64,000 bases of DNA, taken from NCBI GenBank assembly GCA_030068145.1, contig JAPJBO010000350.1, positions 62,001-126,000 on the forward strand. The letters are read 5' to 3'. Below, in pieces: positions 39,546 through 49,673 of this stretch (positions are counted from its first letter, which is position 1; each line of letters opens with the position of its first letter). The notes beneath the pieces were generated by a model, which was not told the DNA's origin, did not search any database, and saw only the letters and a list, made by a program, of their open reading frames with translations. The position numbers and the translations under genes are program-made. This DNA comes from Diplonema papillatum (Eukaryota > Euglenozoa > Diplonemea > Diplonemida > Diplonemidae).

Positions 39546-40900
39546 GTATCGGCAGGCCGCTGAGTATTTTTACCCGTCTTAATGTTTCGGTATCTCTCTC
39601 TCTCTCTCGTGCACATCGGTCACAATCCCTACCAGAACAGACCAACAGGCCGCCAGGATTGTCGGGCGGGTCTTCGAATCCGGGGAAAAAACAATAAAAG
39701 ACCTGCCCCCTGCGCCGGCAGCTTCAGAAGTTCTACTCCTACTGCTGCTGCTGCTGCTGACTACCGCTTGTTCACCGCATGCCTAAAGTTCGGTATCTCT
39801 CTGATGAAGAAAAGTACAAAACATGAAGGATTACCGGCGTGAGTGCAAAGTGAAAGTAGCTGGGATACACACACCAGTCCGCACGTCACGTCAGGCGGTA
39901 GTTTTACAAGGTAATACGTGGCATGTGGGTGTTTTGTCCTTTGACAAGAGTGTTCTAGCGCCTCTCGTCTCAGCCTTGGTAGGGGCTGCGTTATGCCTAC
40001 ATCTGGCGGGCGCTGGTGTTACGGCGCGTCGTTGGGTGGCTGTGACGAGGGGTTCAAGTGACACTCACGCAGGCGAAGATTTAGTACTTGTTATGGAATC
40101 ACAAAGGGATTTGACGTGTCATGTTGATAACATTGCACATACCCTGTTGTCGCATGTTGTCTAGCTATATTGGCATGGCGCCGTGCATGTTTCTGATGCG
40201 TCTCATTGTGAAACCCCATCCCAAGTCGACAAGGGTCGTCTCGACTCCTTTTTCTTCAACTGTCAAGAGCTCAGACCTTTCCCCAGGAAAGCGGATCCAT
40301 TTCTTTGGTTGGAGAGAGCGCCTTGCCACTGCTCGCAGGGACTGAATACCTGTGTCACCGATCGACGGATGTGCAACTGGTTCCAGCTGAGATGTGTCCC
40401 GTCCGGTACTGTAGGCAGAGCGCTTGTTGACTTCCTACTCATGGGAGACAAAGGCAGACACCCACATCTCAAGTGGGGCGAACCACCAGTGTCAAACCGT
40501 GCGTGAAAACTGCAAATTGCGCAGCAGCTATCCTTCGCGCGTATCAACAGTTGTTGTCGTGTGTAAGAGCTTTTTCAAGAGGCCTGACAGATAGGACTTT
40601 GCAGAGACCCACCCTTCTGCTCAAGACACTCCGGGTTCCCCACCTGCGAAGTGGGCTCGTTTGAGGCTGCTGGGGGCATCGATGATCACCGACGGATCAC
40701 TTTAACGGTCAAAAGACTTGCGGGTAAATACACTACCCGCCTAGTCACGAACCTGAGGTTCTTTGCGTTTCCCCCTTATCCACCTTACACGCGCAGATGC
40801 GACTCGGTGTTACAGCACGTACCAGTCCATGCTCGCATCCCGCCTTTTCGTACTGCCGCCTTTCGTAATGGCCACGAGTTTTTTCGCACCGTTTCTTTTC
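39546..40900. other. Stretch without a recognised gene
   Basis: Short frames only. A CTGCTG run lies near 39742-39759. A diverged repeat A remnant follows at 40905-41010 (GAAATACTCGAGAAGGCCG, GTCTCAAAGGAGGGAATATG). Confidence 0.4.
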
Positions 40901-41033
40901 CTGTAGTTCGAAATACTCGAGAAGGCCGCCGGTTGCATAGTCTCAAAGGAGGGAATATGCTGGGAAAATTTGGGGTCCTTTTGTATTTCTCCCCTTCAAG
41001 CCTCTGTCGAAAAAATCATTGGGAGGACCGGTT

Positions 41034-41152
41034 GAGCCGGCAGACCGACGAGGTCAGAGAGTTGCTCGTGGAGCTGCTGGCGGAAGACCCTCGACGTGCA
41101 GCTAGGCCCGGGCTTCGTCGACCGCGCCCTCAGCTTGCCGCCGGACGCCTTT
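41034..41152 (+). pseudogene. Fragment of the 42.0 kb gene
   Basis: TTGAGCCGGCAGACCGACG to CCGCCGGACGCC matches 42254-42372 with a small deletion that shifts the frame. It is joined directly to unrelated sequence (TTTTCTCCTCACACG) that leads into a LINE-like segment. Confidence 0.8.
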
Positions 41153-41169
41153 TCTCCTCACACGTTTTG

Positions 41170-41865
41170 CATGCAGCCAGTAAAGAAGAAATAAGGAGAA
41201 ACGGGGAGAAGGCAGTATGCTGCTTCGCAGCCGGGAACTTCCCCCAGCTGGAGGGGTCAGCCGAGTACGTGCGGCGAGTGTGGCAGTACGGACGAGCGAA
41301 GACCGCGACGAGGGCGATACGGCAGATGTCGACGGGGAAGACGACGAGAGGAAGCACCCTCAGGGCGCTGGAGACGGTCCCAGGGGCGGTGGACCTCCTG
41401 CTCGCGATCGTGAGAAGGTCGATACTGCCGAAGGGAACCCGCGTGCAGTGTAGACGGTGTTGCGAGATGGCGACCGCAGAACACGTGCTGCTTGCCGACG
41501 ACGACACACACACAACGAAGTGTCGGACATCCAAAGCGCCACAACCGGTGGTAAAAGAGCTCCTTGAAGACTTTGCGCTGAAGCACGGGCCGGCGGTACT
41601 ACACGTCGCGAGACGCGTGAAAGCCCTGTGCGATGACCCGCTCGCCGCCCGATGGTCGACGCTGATCACGACGTATTCGGCCAAGAAGCCAGACACCGGA
41701 ATAGCCGATATGAGAAATGTGGACACTATCGAGAGTTTTGGTTTTATCTTTGCGAGCGGGACACCTAGAGGGCGAACGAGGCGGGAGGCTTCGAAATTCA
41801 GCTTTTCTTTTAGAGACGGCGCGAGACAAAAAAAGGACGCTAACCCAAACAACTTCCGCCGGTAG
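41170..41865 (+). mobile_element. Possible LINE 3' remnant
   Basis: The open frame here includes RRSILPKGTRVQCRRCCEMA then TAEHVLLADDDTH, a CxxC...H arrangement like the Cys/His motif near the C-terminus of many LINE reverse transcriptases. A related segment at 48770-48890 reads RQSILQNGTTEICGLRCNEK then ATSQHILTAGDTAH. Two diverged relatives with the same motif imply a repeated element. No reverse transcriptase core is present in either. Confidence 0.35.
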
Positions 41866-42040
41866 GTAGAGTAATCTTGCCTAAACAAATCAACTGCCTT
41901 CGGGTAGGCTAGTTGTCGTCGGGAAAAAAATAAAATAAAATCACCCAACTGATCGTCCTTACCTCGATGGCAACCAAAAAACTGAATTTACAGCCTATTC
42001 ATCCCTCCCGCCACCCCACTGGGAGGGGGGTCGGGGTGTT

Positions 42041-43291
42041 ATGCATGCCTCGCGGAGGTCAACTTCTGTGCAATGGCAGGCAGGCGCAGGGTGTCGGTCT
42101 GGTAGCGGGCCGAGGAGTCGACGGCAAGTGAGCGTCGGCAGGCGAGGGAAGGACAAGGAGCAGCAACCCCGGACACCGAAGAGCGCAGCACCGGATGCCA
42201 AGCCGGCGCCGAGCAGGGAGACCAGCAAGGCGGGAGAAGACGCGCCGATTTTTTTGAGCCGGCAGACCGACGAGGTCAGAGAGCTGCTCGTGGAGCTGCT
42301 GGCGGAAGAGGACCCCCTCGACGTGCAGCGGGGCCCGGGCTTCGTCGACTGCGTCCTCAGCCTGCCGCCGGACGCCTGCGAAAAGCTGCGCGCGCTCCTC
42401 TCGCCGCCCGAAGAACCGCCCAAAAGGCACACCCCGGCTGACAAGCCGAGACAGGCCGAAAAACGGCCTCGCGCACCCGCCGCCGCCTCGTCCTCCCCGG
42501 AGGCGCTGACCCCCCCGCCGTGCCCCCTGGCGCCCGACGCCGCCGACGGGCCGGGTCGCCCGTTCTCGTGGCTGCTGCGGGTGCTCGACGACTTCTTCGC
42601 GTACCGGCAGGCGAACATGGCCCCGCACGCGGGGCACAGCCACCACCAGCACCACCACCATCCGGGGCCGTCACCGGCGCAGTCGTCGCACAAGGACGCG
42701 CCGCCGCCGAATGCGCTGCACAGGCTGCAGAAGCAGGGCCCCGGCGAGGCCGACGACATTTCGACGTACCTTTTCCAGTACCTCGGAAAGAAGTTCGGGC
42801 TCGATTCGCTCGTGAAGAAGGCCGGCGCCGATTTGCTGTCCGCTTTGAAGCGCTACCGCAACGACGTGGAGGTGCAGCTGTTCAGCGCGTGCCTGACGAC
42901 CGGAGTGTACGACACGGTTGACACGCAGTTCTGGCTGGCCTGCCGGGCTTTGGTCTTCCCCCTGACGCAGTCCGCCACCGAAAGCGCGCACCCGGGGTGC
43001 CCAACGCTTACTCGGCGCGTCATCCCCGCTCGCCACCTGCAGCGCGCCGTCAAACGAGCCTGCGAGGACTACCCGCCCATCATCGGCAGCCGCGTGCGCG
43101 CGGCGTGCCGCCGCTTCGAGCCCGGGCCGGCGCCCCCGGCGTCGTTCTTCCCGCCGTTCAGCGTCCCCGGGTGCAACCCTTTGCTCGTTTCGACGCCGGA
43201 TGCTGACGACACTCTGCCCCTCAAGAAGTCGATGGTGGCGGGCCATTTTCTGGCGGTGTGCTTTTTCTTCGTGTTGCTGCACAACGGATAG
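42041..43291 (+). CDS. Protein of unknown function with disordered N-terminus and helical core
   Basis: 416 residues from an ATG. Residues 1-70 are basic and disordered; 70-125 form a Leu-rich helical block (SRQTDEVRELLVELLAEE, VDCVLSLPPDACEKLRALL); 125-235 are Pro/Ala-rich with a short His cluster (HSHHQHHHHPG); 235-330 form the most conserved-looking part (DDISTYLFQYLGKKFGLDSL, KRYRNDVEVQLFSACL, DTQFWLACRALVFP). A C-terminal hydrophobic stretch (MVAGHFLAVCFFFVLL) could be a tail anchor or read-through into an intron, since GCG|GTGTGC lies within it. I do not recognise the family. Codon use is strongly GC3-biased, supporting a real gene. A fragment of it sits at 41034. Confidence 0.6.
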   Translation: MHASRRSTSVQWQAGAGCRSGSGPRSRRQVSVGRRGKDKEQQPRTPKSAAPDAKPAPSRETSKAGEDAPIFLSRQTDEVRELLVELLAEEDPLDVQRGPGFVDCVLSLPPDACEKLRALLSPPEEPPKRHTPADKPRQAEKRPRAPAAASSSPEALTPPPCPLAPDAADGPGRPFSWLLRVLDDFFAYRQANMAPHAGHSHHQHHHHPGPSPAQSSHKDAPPPNALHRLQKQGPGEADDISTYLFQYLGKKFGLDSLVKKAGADLLSALKRYRNDVEVQLFSACLTTGVYDTVDTQFWLACRALVFPLTQSATESAHPGCPTLTRRVIPARHLQRAVKRACEDYPPIIGSRVRAACRRFEPGPAPPASFFPPFSVPGCNPLLVSTPDADDTLPLKKSMVAGHFLAVCFFFVLLHNG

Positions 43292-43973
43292 TAGTCGGCG
43301 GCGTACTGCACGAAACTTACCAATGCAAGGTAGGTTCCGCTAGTTCGCACAAACAAGATCTTCGATTTTTTGTATAAGCACGAATGGGAGGGTGAGAGTC
43401 CCGTATTTCCTCGACGAGCCACGTTGGTTAACTTCTTGCGATCACGTGCCGCTCAGTTTGGAAGTGCTGAGCGAATCGGCAGGTACCCCGGAAGCCGACA
43501 GTGAGCAAGCACAGCGGGTTCGTCCCGACACTGCCACTAAATGCCGTGCAAGGGACCCCAGATATGAATGGCAACATACCCCCCCCTCAGATTTGTGTCG
43601 TGACCTTCAAGCATTATCGTTGGGAGACATCGAGACGTCAGCAAACTGCGGGTATGTAACGCTCTGTGGTATTATTTCGCTGTAAAATAATAAAACGCAA
43701 AGGAAACACAAAATCAAGCAAAGAAACAAAGTCACCAGACATCAGAATCACGTAAATCGTCGACCGCACAAAACAAAGCTACACATTTCTTCTCGAGCAA
43801 TGGGCACGCCACAAACAGCTACGGACGTACGTAAAAAAAGCTACCGACTTCCAAAACCAGGGCATCAAGGCTCGGCGTACGTGGGGCTAGGTCGGGAAAG
43901 AGAACAGGCGCGGGGTTTTGTTTGTACGTGCCGTGGGGATGTTGACCCGGTAGCGAGTGACCATGCTCGTTAC
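43292..43973. other. Stretch without a recognised gene; repeat B fragment
   Basis: A fragment resembling the reverse of the repeat B end lies at about 43903-43950 (GAACAGGCGCGGGGTTTTG). Nothing else is recognised before the transposon. Confidence 0.45.
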
Positions 43974-44049
43974 ACGGTGCAGTAGTAAACTTGTAAAATG
44001 ACCCTTTTACTAGTAAATTTACTAGTAGAAAATTTTACTAGTAACATAC

Positions 44050-44180
44050 TATGCAGTCCGCCGCATTCCGCCCGACTTACACGGACTAAAAATACTCCCA
44101 CACGGACTTACACGGAATCGGGGTGAGTCCGTCTGGGGGTGGGGTGCGGGTGAACGTTTTCCAATGAAAATACTCAGTAT
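44050..44180 (+). repeat. Left inverted subterminal block of the hAT-like element
   Basis: It contains CAGTCCGCCGCATTCCGC, a set of ACACGGACT words, GGGGTGGGGTGCGGGTGAAC and the CCAATGAAAATACTCAGTA end, all found inverted at 47648-47815. Confidence 0.85.
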
Positions 44181-44314
44181 CCTTAGTATTGCTTTGTATT
44201 CTTAGTATTTTTATTCTTGCACATAACAGTCGTTGCGAACTTGGTCATTGCGGTTGCGGAGACCAGCAGCAAGAACACAGGAAACAAACACACAACTTCG
44301 AAGGGGGGGGGGGA

Positions 44315-46711
44315 ATGGGAAGGCCTAAGGGCTCGAAAAACAAGGCGAAGGCCGGCAAGTCTGAACCGTCCAACAAGAAGAGAAGGGTGACAATGAGCCA
44401 GGCCATGCAGGATGCGGAGTCCAGCAGCGAAGCACCGACTAGCGAAGCACCGAACAGTGAAGCACCGACCAGCGATTCCGAAGGTGGCTCGTCCGTCCCG
44501 ATGTCGGTCTCGTCGGTTCTTGGTCCGCTCTTTGAGGCAGTCGAGGCAGCCTCACAGGCTGACGATGCAGGTTCACAGACAGAAGATGCAGGTTCACAGG
44601 CCGGCGGGTCAGCCTCACAGGCTGGTACGCCAGCCTCGCAGACAAAGGTGGTCAAAAGACCGTCTAAGCTGCAGCTCCGAAAGGGGCTGGCGAAGGGCGC
44701 AGCGAAGGTTGCAGTGGCCGGCAGCAAACGCCACAATCTGCTGATTACAGCCGTAAAAAGGATGAACAAGCTCACAGACGCAGAAAAGGAAGGCTTGGAG
44801 CTCAGGAAGGTGAAGGACCTCCCTTCATCTTGGAAGTCGTTAGCACTCAGAGACCCCAACGTCACGTTGCAGGAAGAAGTGATCTGGTGCGGTTCATGCC
44901 AAAAGAAAATCAACTACCTCGACAGCACCACGTGCAAGAAGCATCACACCTACGAAGAACACAAGAAGAGGCACACACTTCTGGTGGCACAAAAAAAGGC
45001 TGGCGCGGTTGTTGTGGACGTTGACGCCGGTACCGCAAACGTCACTGAAAAGGGGACCGCCGTACAGGACTTCACGAGGTTGGTTGCGATGGCCGGCATG
45101 AAGGCAGGGGCAGTGGCTTGCATGCGTGTCTTTTTCAGAAAGCATGTCTCCCCGGCAATTCCCCACACGAGGACGCTCATGGATATGAGTCGGGGGTGCG
45201 ATGCGAAGACGCAGATGCAGAAGGATCTAATAGAGACGATCGGGACATCGTTTGGCATTGGGTTTGATGGATCCATCATCGACGAGCTCAAGGAGCAGGC
45301 ATTGGCAGTGGTCGCATACGACAAGGGACGAGCATACTTGCTGGGACTTCGCGTTGGAGAGGACGGTGAAGCCTTGGACACAACCTCTCAGTCGGAGTTT
45401 GTTGCCAACGTCCTCAAGGACTACGGGATCAAGATACCCAACGTCGCTTACATCGTCGTTGACAAGGCGTCGACGAACGTGGTCGCCCTTCAGGACTGGG
45501 AGGGCATTGTGATATACTGCTTCGGTCACCATCTGAAAAATGCCATCAAGCCGTGGTTCAAGCTGAGTCACCCGAACGCCCACGACACACTGCGTCTCTT
45601 CAGCAACGCTTTCTACAAAGCACCCACGCGTGAGGTTCGGTGGGTGCAGGCGCAGAAGGCAGTCGTGACCCATGATGTCGATGCAGCCGCTACAGAAGAC
45701 GAGATTCCGATCGCCCAAAAGCTGACTGCCCTGCTGTCGTTGCACGAGGATGGCGAAGACGTCGAAGCTGACATCCTTGAGTGTCTTGGTGAAGGAGATG
45801 GAGACATGTTGGAGCGTGCAAAGGAGAGGTTGACGCAAGCTCAAAATGAGAACGTGCCAGTGGACTTGACACCAGAACCACAACGCGAGCAACGTCCCAG
45901 CCCGGAATACCCCCCCTCTATCAACGACACGAGGTGGGATTCCACCTTCAGATGCCTTGCCCACCTGGTCCCCCGCCTGCAGTCTCTTCCAGCATTTCTT
46001 GAGAAAGAACTGAAAAGGAACACCACACCCGAGAGTATCCAACTACTTGCGGGGAAGTTCAGCGATGCAGACGTCACAGAAACGTGTGCAGCTCTTGTAA
46101 CGGCCTTGGAAGCCATGGAACCCGTCATGCCCCTTTTCAGTTTTGCTGCTGATCCACCCGCGCGCAAGCCCCTTGCAGCGGAACTCCCCGCCATGGTTGC
46201 AAAAGCCATGAAGGCCGTTGGCAACGATCTCTCCGCCGTCCTGAAAGAGATGTGGAGCACCTATCTTTCCCGGGACATCTTCAAATCCATGTGGCTCTTT
46301 TGCCCTGAGAAGCTGGGTACGAAGAAGGCAGCGGGAATTGCCATCCCCTCAGTGGAGTCAATCACGGACACATTCAAGGGCGTGTTTCACCGCGACGCCA
46401 AAACCCAACTGGGCGAGTACCTGAAGGTTTCGATCAGCGTCCTGACGAAATGGAAGGATGCCGAAGCATTCTGGACTTCGAAGAAGCAGGTATGGCCGGA
46501 TCTCTCAGCCGTAGCTCTCACGCTGTTGTACCTGAAACGCGGGTGGACGCCGTGTTCAGCCAGTTGGGGGCAATCTCAAATGAGCGAGGGGGGAGAATCA
46601 ACCCTTCTGCATACGAGACGACAGCCCTTTACTACTGCAACAAAGACATCTCTGGGAGGTTCAAGGACTTCGACGACGAACATTCGCTGTCTCGGGTGTG
46701 ATTCTCAATAA
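44315..46711 (+). CDS. hAT-family transposase with AT-hook and zinc finger
   Basis: About 798 residues from an ATG. Residues 2-10 (GRPKGSKNK) form an AT-hook. After an acidic Ala/Ser-repeat region (AGSQTEDAGSQAGGSASQAG), a BED-like zinc finger appears at about 192-216 (WCGSCQ ... HHTYEEHKKRH). The RNase-H-like core follows: GFDGS near 315, the catalytic-type Asp in YIVVDKASTN at about 383, CFGHHLKNAI at about 402-411 (the hAT CxxH), an acidic insertion, and DTRWDSTF near 537 (the RW signature). The C-terminal hAT dimerisation segment (VFSQLGAISNERGGRINPS) lies in another frame ending at 46701, so a one-base shift near 46535-46545 seems to break this copy unless splicing corrects it. The enzyme would cut and paste the element. 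Confidence 0.8.
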   Translation: MGRPKGSKNKAKAGKSEPSNKKRRVTMSQAMQDAESSSEAPTSEAPNSEAPTSDSEGGSSVPMSVSSVLGPLFEAVEAASQADDAGSQTEDAGSQAGGSASQAGTPASQTKVVKRPSKLQLRKGLAKGAAKVAVAGSKRHNLLITAVKRMNKLTDAEKEGLELRKVKDLPSSWKSLALRDPNVTLQEEVIWCGSCQKKINYLDSTTCKKHHTYEEHKKRHTLLVAQKKAGAVVVDVDAGTANVTEKGTAVQDFTRLVAMAGMKAGAVACMRVFFRKHVSPAIPHTRTLMDMSRGCDAKTQMQKDLIETIGTSFGIGFDGSIIDELKEQALAVVAYDKGRAYLLGLRVGEDGEALDTTSQSEFVANVLKDYGIKIPNVAYIVVDKASTNVVALQDWEGIVIYCFGHHLKNAIKPWFKLSHPNAHDTLRLFSNAFYKAPTREVRWVQAQKAVVTHDVDAAATEDEIPIAQKLTALLSLHEDGEDVEADILECLGEGDGDMLERAKERLTQAQNENVPVDLTPEPQREQRPSPEYPPSINDTRWDSTFRCLAHLVPRLQSLPAFLEKELKRNTTPESIQLLAGKFSDADVTETCAALVTALEAMEPVMPLFSFAADPPARKPLAAELPAMVAKAMKAVGNDLSAVLKEMWSTYLSRDIFKSMWLFCPEKLGTKKAAGIAIPSVESITDTFKGVFHRDAKTQLGEYLKVSISVLTKWKDAEAFWTSKKQVWPDLSAVALTLLYLKRGWTPCSASWGQSQMSEGGESTLLHTRRQPFTTATKTSLGGSRTSTTNIRCLGCDSQ

Positions 46712-46935
46712 CAGGCATCTGAGAACACAACAGTGCAAGCCTTTTTTCTACGTTCAGTGTTTTTCCGGGACTCCCGGAGTGACTTTTCTGAGCGGTTCAA
46801 AGACTTCGATGACGAACATTCGCTGTCTCGGGTGTGATTCTCAATAACAGGCATCTGAGAACAAAAGTGCAAGCCTTTTTCCTACTTTCCTACTTTCAGT
46901 GTTTTTCCGGGACTCCTGGAGTGGCTTTTTTTAGC
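46666..46935 (+). repeat. Tandem copy of the transposase 3' end
   Basis: ACGAACATTCGCTGTCTCGG, GGTGTGATTCTCAATAACAG and GTGTTTTTCCGGGACTCC occur twice, at about 46676-46785 and 46811-46920. This is the same tail-duplication pattern seen beside the host genes. Confidence 0.8.
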
Positions 46936-47647
46936 GCACCATTCTACAGCGTGGCTCGCTGGACCGAAACCCGGGAAGAGTGTGCACCACGAGAGGTCCC
47001 CGGAAGTGTTCTTTCCCCTGTTTCCCATCTTTCCCCTCTTCAGCCACGACGAAGTTACGCACATATCCCTTTGTGCTTTTCTCGTTTCCATGCGCATCTT
47101 CCTGGATCAGGTTTCTTGGCGCATGGTCCAGCCGGGTAGAGAAGAACACCAAGAGACCGTGAGTCGGCATTGCGGATTGTCATGGCGAACTGCGTTCCGT
47201 GGCGGAAGACTCGGTCGCCAACACTGTCCTCGAGTGGGATTACTCCCCGTGTGTACGCCACAATGTACGCGGCATACCGCTGGTGTCGCTGAGAAGTGAT
47301 AACGGGTCCTTGTCCTGGCTGTTCAACCCGGCACAGATGGGCACAGGGGATCGGAAGCAGTCGGGACCGTGCACATACGCAGTGCACATGAGGCAGTGCG
47401 CCGCTGTGGCCACACCCTGATTGAACAGTTGTGCGCCCGTGGGCTGCGACCGGCAGACACAGAGCCCACTCGCGGTTGGAGGTGGGCTCATAGTGGCCAT
47501 AAGCTCTTCCCGAGTGTGGCAAGGATACTTGACCGCTCACCATCATCACCATAATTGTGCTGCTGGTAGCCGCAATGAAAAGGTTCACAATGACTGTTAT
47601 GTGCAGGAATGGAAGTAAAAGTCCACGAATAAATACTAAGACTACTG

Positions 47648-47935
47648 AGTATTTTTCATTGGAAAACGTTCACCCGCACCCCACCCGCACTCCACACGGA
47701 CTCACACCGAGTCCGTGTGGAGTGCGGGTGGGGTGCGTGTGGGGTGCGGGTAGGAGTCGTCGGCGGAAAAAAAAAAATCTGCGCGGAATGCGGCGGACTG
47801 CATAGTATGTAGTAAAATTTGCACTTTTACTAGTAAAAATTACAAGTGCACTAGTAAATTTTACTAGTGCACTTGTAAATTTTACTAGTGCACTAGTAAA
47901 AATTACAAGTGAATTCAGGTGTTTTTCAGACCAAA
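47648..47935 (-). repeat. Right inverted block and terminal array of the hAT-like element
   Basis: The complement of 44050-44180, with an extra local palindrome (CACACGGACTCACACCGAGT type), then eight or so alternating ACTAGT/ACAAGT dyads between 47826 and 47920. These repeated dyads are candidate transposase-binding sites. Confidence 0.8.
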
Positions 47936-48769
47936 ACAGTGTATTATAGGGGGTTTTGCGTGAAAAATTGCGAGATTGAAAACTGGGGAGGTTTGGTCGA
48001 TGTGCACTACCCCTCGGACTGAGTTGGGCAGGGTTGTTGGGAGCCTTGATGGGAATCATCTCCCCTGATATACAGCCGCGCCGTTGAAAAAGGATGAGAG
48101 GAGCAGCGCGCACCCAACTGGAACTGTGCGCACTGTCCAGCCCCTTTACCCTGAGACTTTTGTTGAGCTAGTTGACAGCTGCCGAGGAAAAGCGTCTACA
48201 AAATGAGAAGAAACGGAGGCAAGAGAGACGCACTGTGAGTGGTGTCGTGCCAAATTCACAACAGTGAAACACACTCTACAATGGCGACGTGAGCGGGGAG
48301 CGGGGAACCCTGGGCAGAAGCGGCCACCTGACTGTTGCGAATACTTCCAGTAGGTCCGAGCATGCCTGCCACTTCCTGACACGCTTCGGCACGGAGGCTT
48401 TGCCCAAGCAGGGATCTTGACATTGTTGTTGCCGCAGTAAGGAGTTCCACACAGCCCATCAATGTAGCACTCGGGCTCGACCATAATAGTCAGTAATTTG
48501 TGAGGTTTCGTAAACATGAAAAAGCGGACGAGGCAGCAGGAAGAGTGCTGAACGGACGAAGCGTCTTTGATGTGGATCGGTCTACCATGATGCAGGCCTC
48601 CAATATGTATGCGCCCAAGATGCCGCCGGCCTAGTGCAGATGGAAGAGATCGGCAGGTTTGCACGGGGGACCCTCGAGCATCAGAGGAACCGCAGATCCG
48701 AGAGCGACTAAACGCGCCACAGAGCAGCATCAACGGCAAGACGCTGCACCAACTCCGGAGGTCCAGCGG

Positions 48770-49060
48770 AGCAGTGCGCTAGTGAGGCAATCGATTCTAC
48801 AAAACGGCACAACGGAGATATGTGGTTTACGGTGCAACGAAAAGGCCACCTCTCAACACATTCTGACAGCGGGCGACACAGCGCACCTTAGATGGTTTCA
48901 GCCGGAGGCGGACCAAAGGCCGGTGTTCGGGCACCCACCCGAATGCAGGCCCTGGACGCCTATGCGAATGGAACCACGCGGTAATCCGGAGTGTGGCTCT
49001 ACGCGTGCCAGCTGCCCGGGAGACAAGTGCACTGAATGGGCAACATGGGACCTACAAGCA
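48770..49060 (+). mobile_element. Second possible LINE 3' remnant
   Basis: The frame reads VRQSILQNGTTEICGLRCNE and KATSQHILTAGDTAH, sharing order and spacing with the segment at 41.4 kb. It ends in unrelated sequence. The surrounding 47.94-49.67 kb otherwise shows no gene that I can support. Confidence 0.33.
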
Positions 49061-49673
49061 TAGGAAGAAGGTGTGAACGCAAGCACGGCAGCGGCAGCAA
49101 CACCCCAAGAATCAACGACAATAAAATGAAGCAGTAGGCACCGCGTTCATTCCCAACACCCCGACCCGACCAAGCAACCCCCAAACCCCAAGAAGTACTA
49201 ATCTCACGGCAACAGCCCAAACAACTTCCCCTAGCACCCTCGTGTGACAAGAATCCTCCAGTCCTCGAAACCCCCCGTGGATCTTCCATACCATAAGCAT
49301 GCTTGACAAATGGGCAGTCAGGCGCGAGAGATGCGTGGGTTTCTTCTTGAGCGTACCAAGATCGTCGTTTATTGGCGGCTCATACTTTTTCCTTCACGGT
49401 CGCCAACCTCGAGCCACCTCGTTTGCACTCTGCATTTTTGCGTTTGCACTCTACCAAAGCAATGGGACAGACGGTGGACGCATCTTGGTCCACCCTCGGC
49501 ACTGACCAACCGCAACCGGTCGCGATCAAACATCCTTCCACGCAAGGAAGATCTTGTGATTCCACCACAGGGCGGCTGGACCATGGCCAGGGTGCTTCGT
49601 TGCAAGTTGCTGGAGGGAACTCAGCGGGTTACGCAGCGCCGCGCAGTGTTCGGGAACTCCTGGCGGCGGACCC

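Larger units (their letters stand above)
43974..47940 (+). mobile_element. Autonomous hAT-like transposon
   Basis: The transposase gene is bracketed by inverted subterminal blocks: 44050-44180 (ACTATGCAGTCCGCCGCATT to CCAATGAAAATACTCAGTA) has its complement at 47648-47815. Outside these lie arrays of ACTAGTAAATTT, TACAAGTGCA and CACTTGTAAATTT words (43985-44045; 47818-47925). The outer limits are set by a 186 bp relative at 50320-50505 that shares both ends (TACACGGTGCAGTAGTAAA on the left; GTGAATTCAGGTGTTTTT-like on the right). A flanking target duplication was not resolved, so limits are approximate. Confidence 0.8.
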
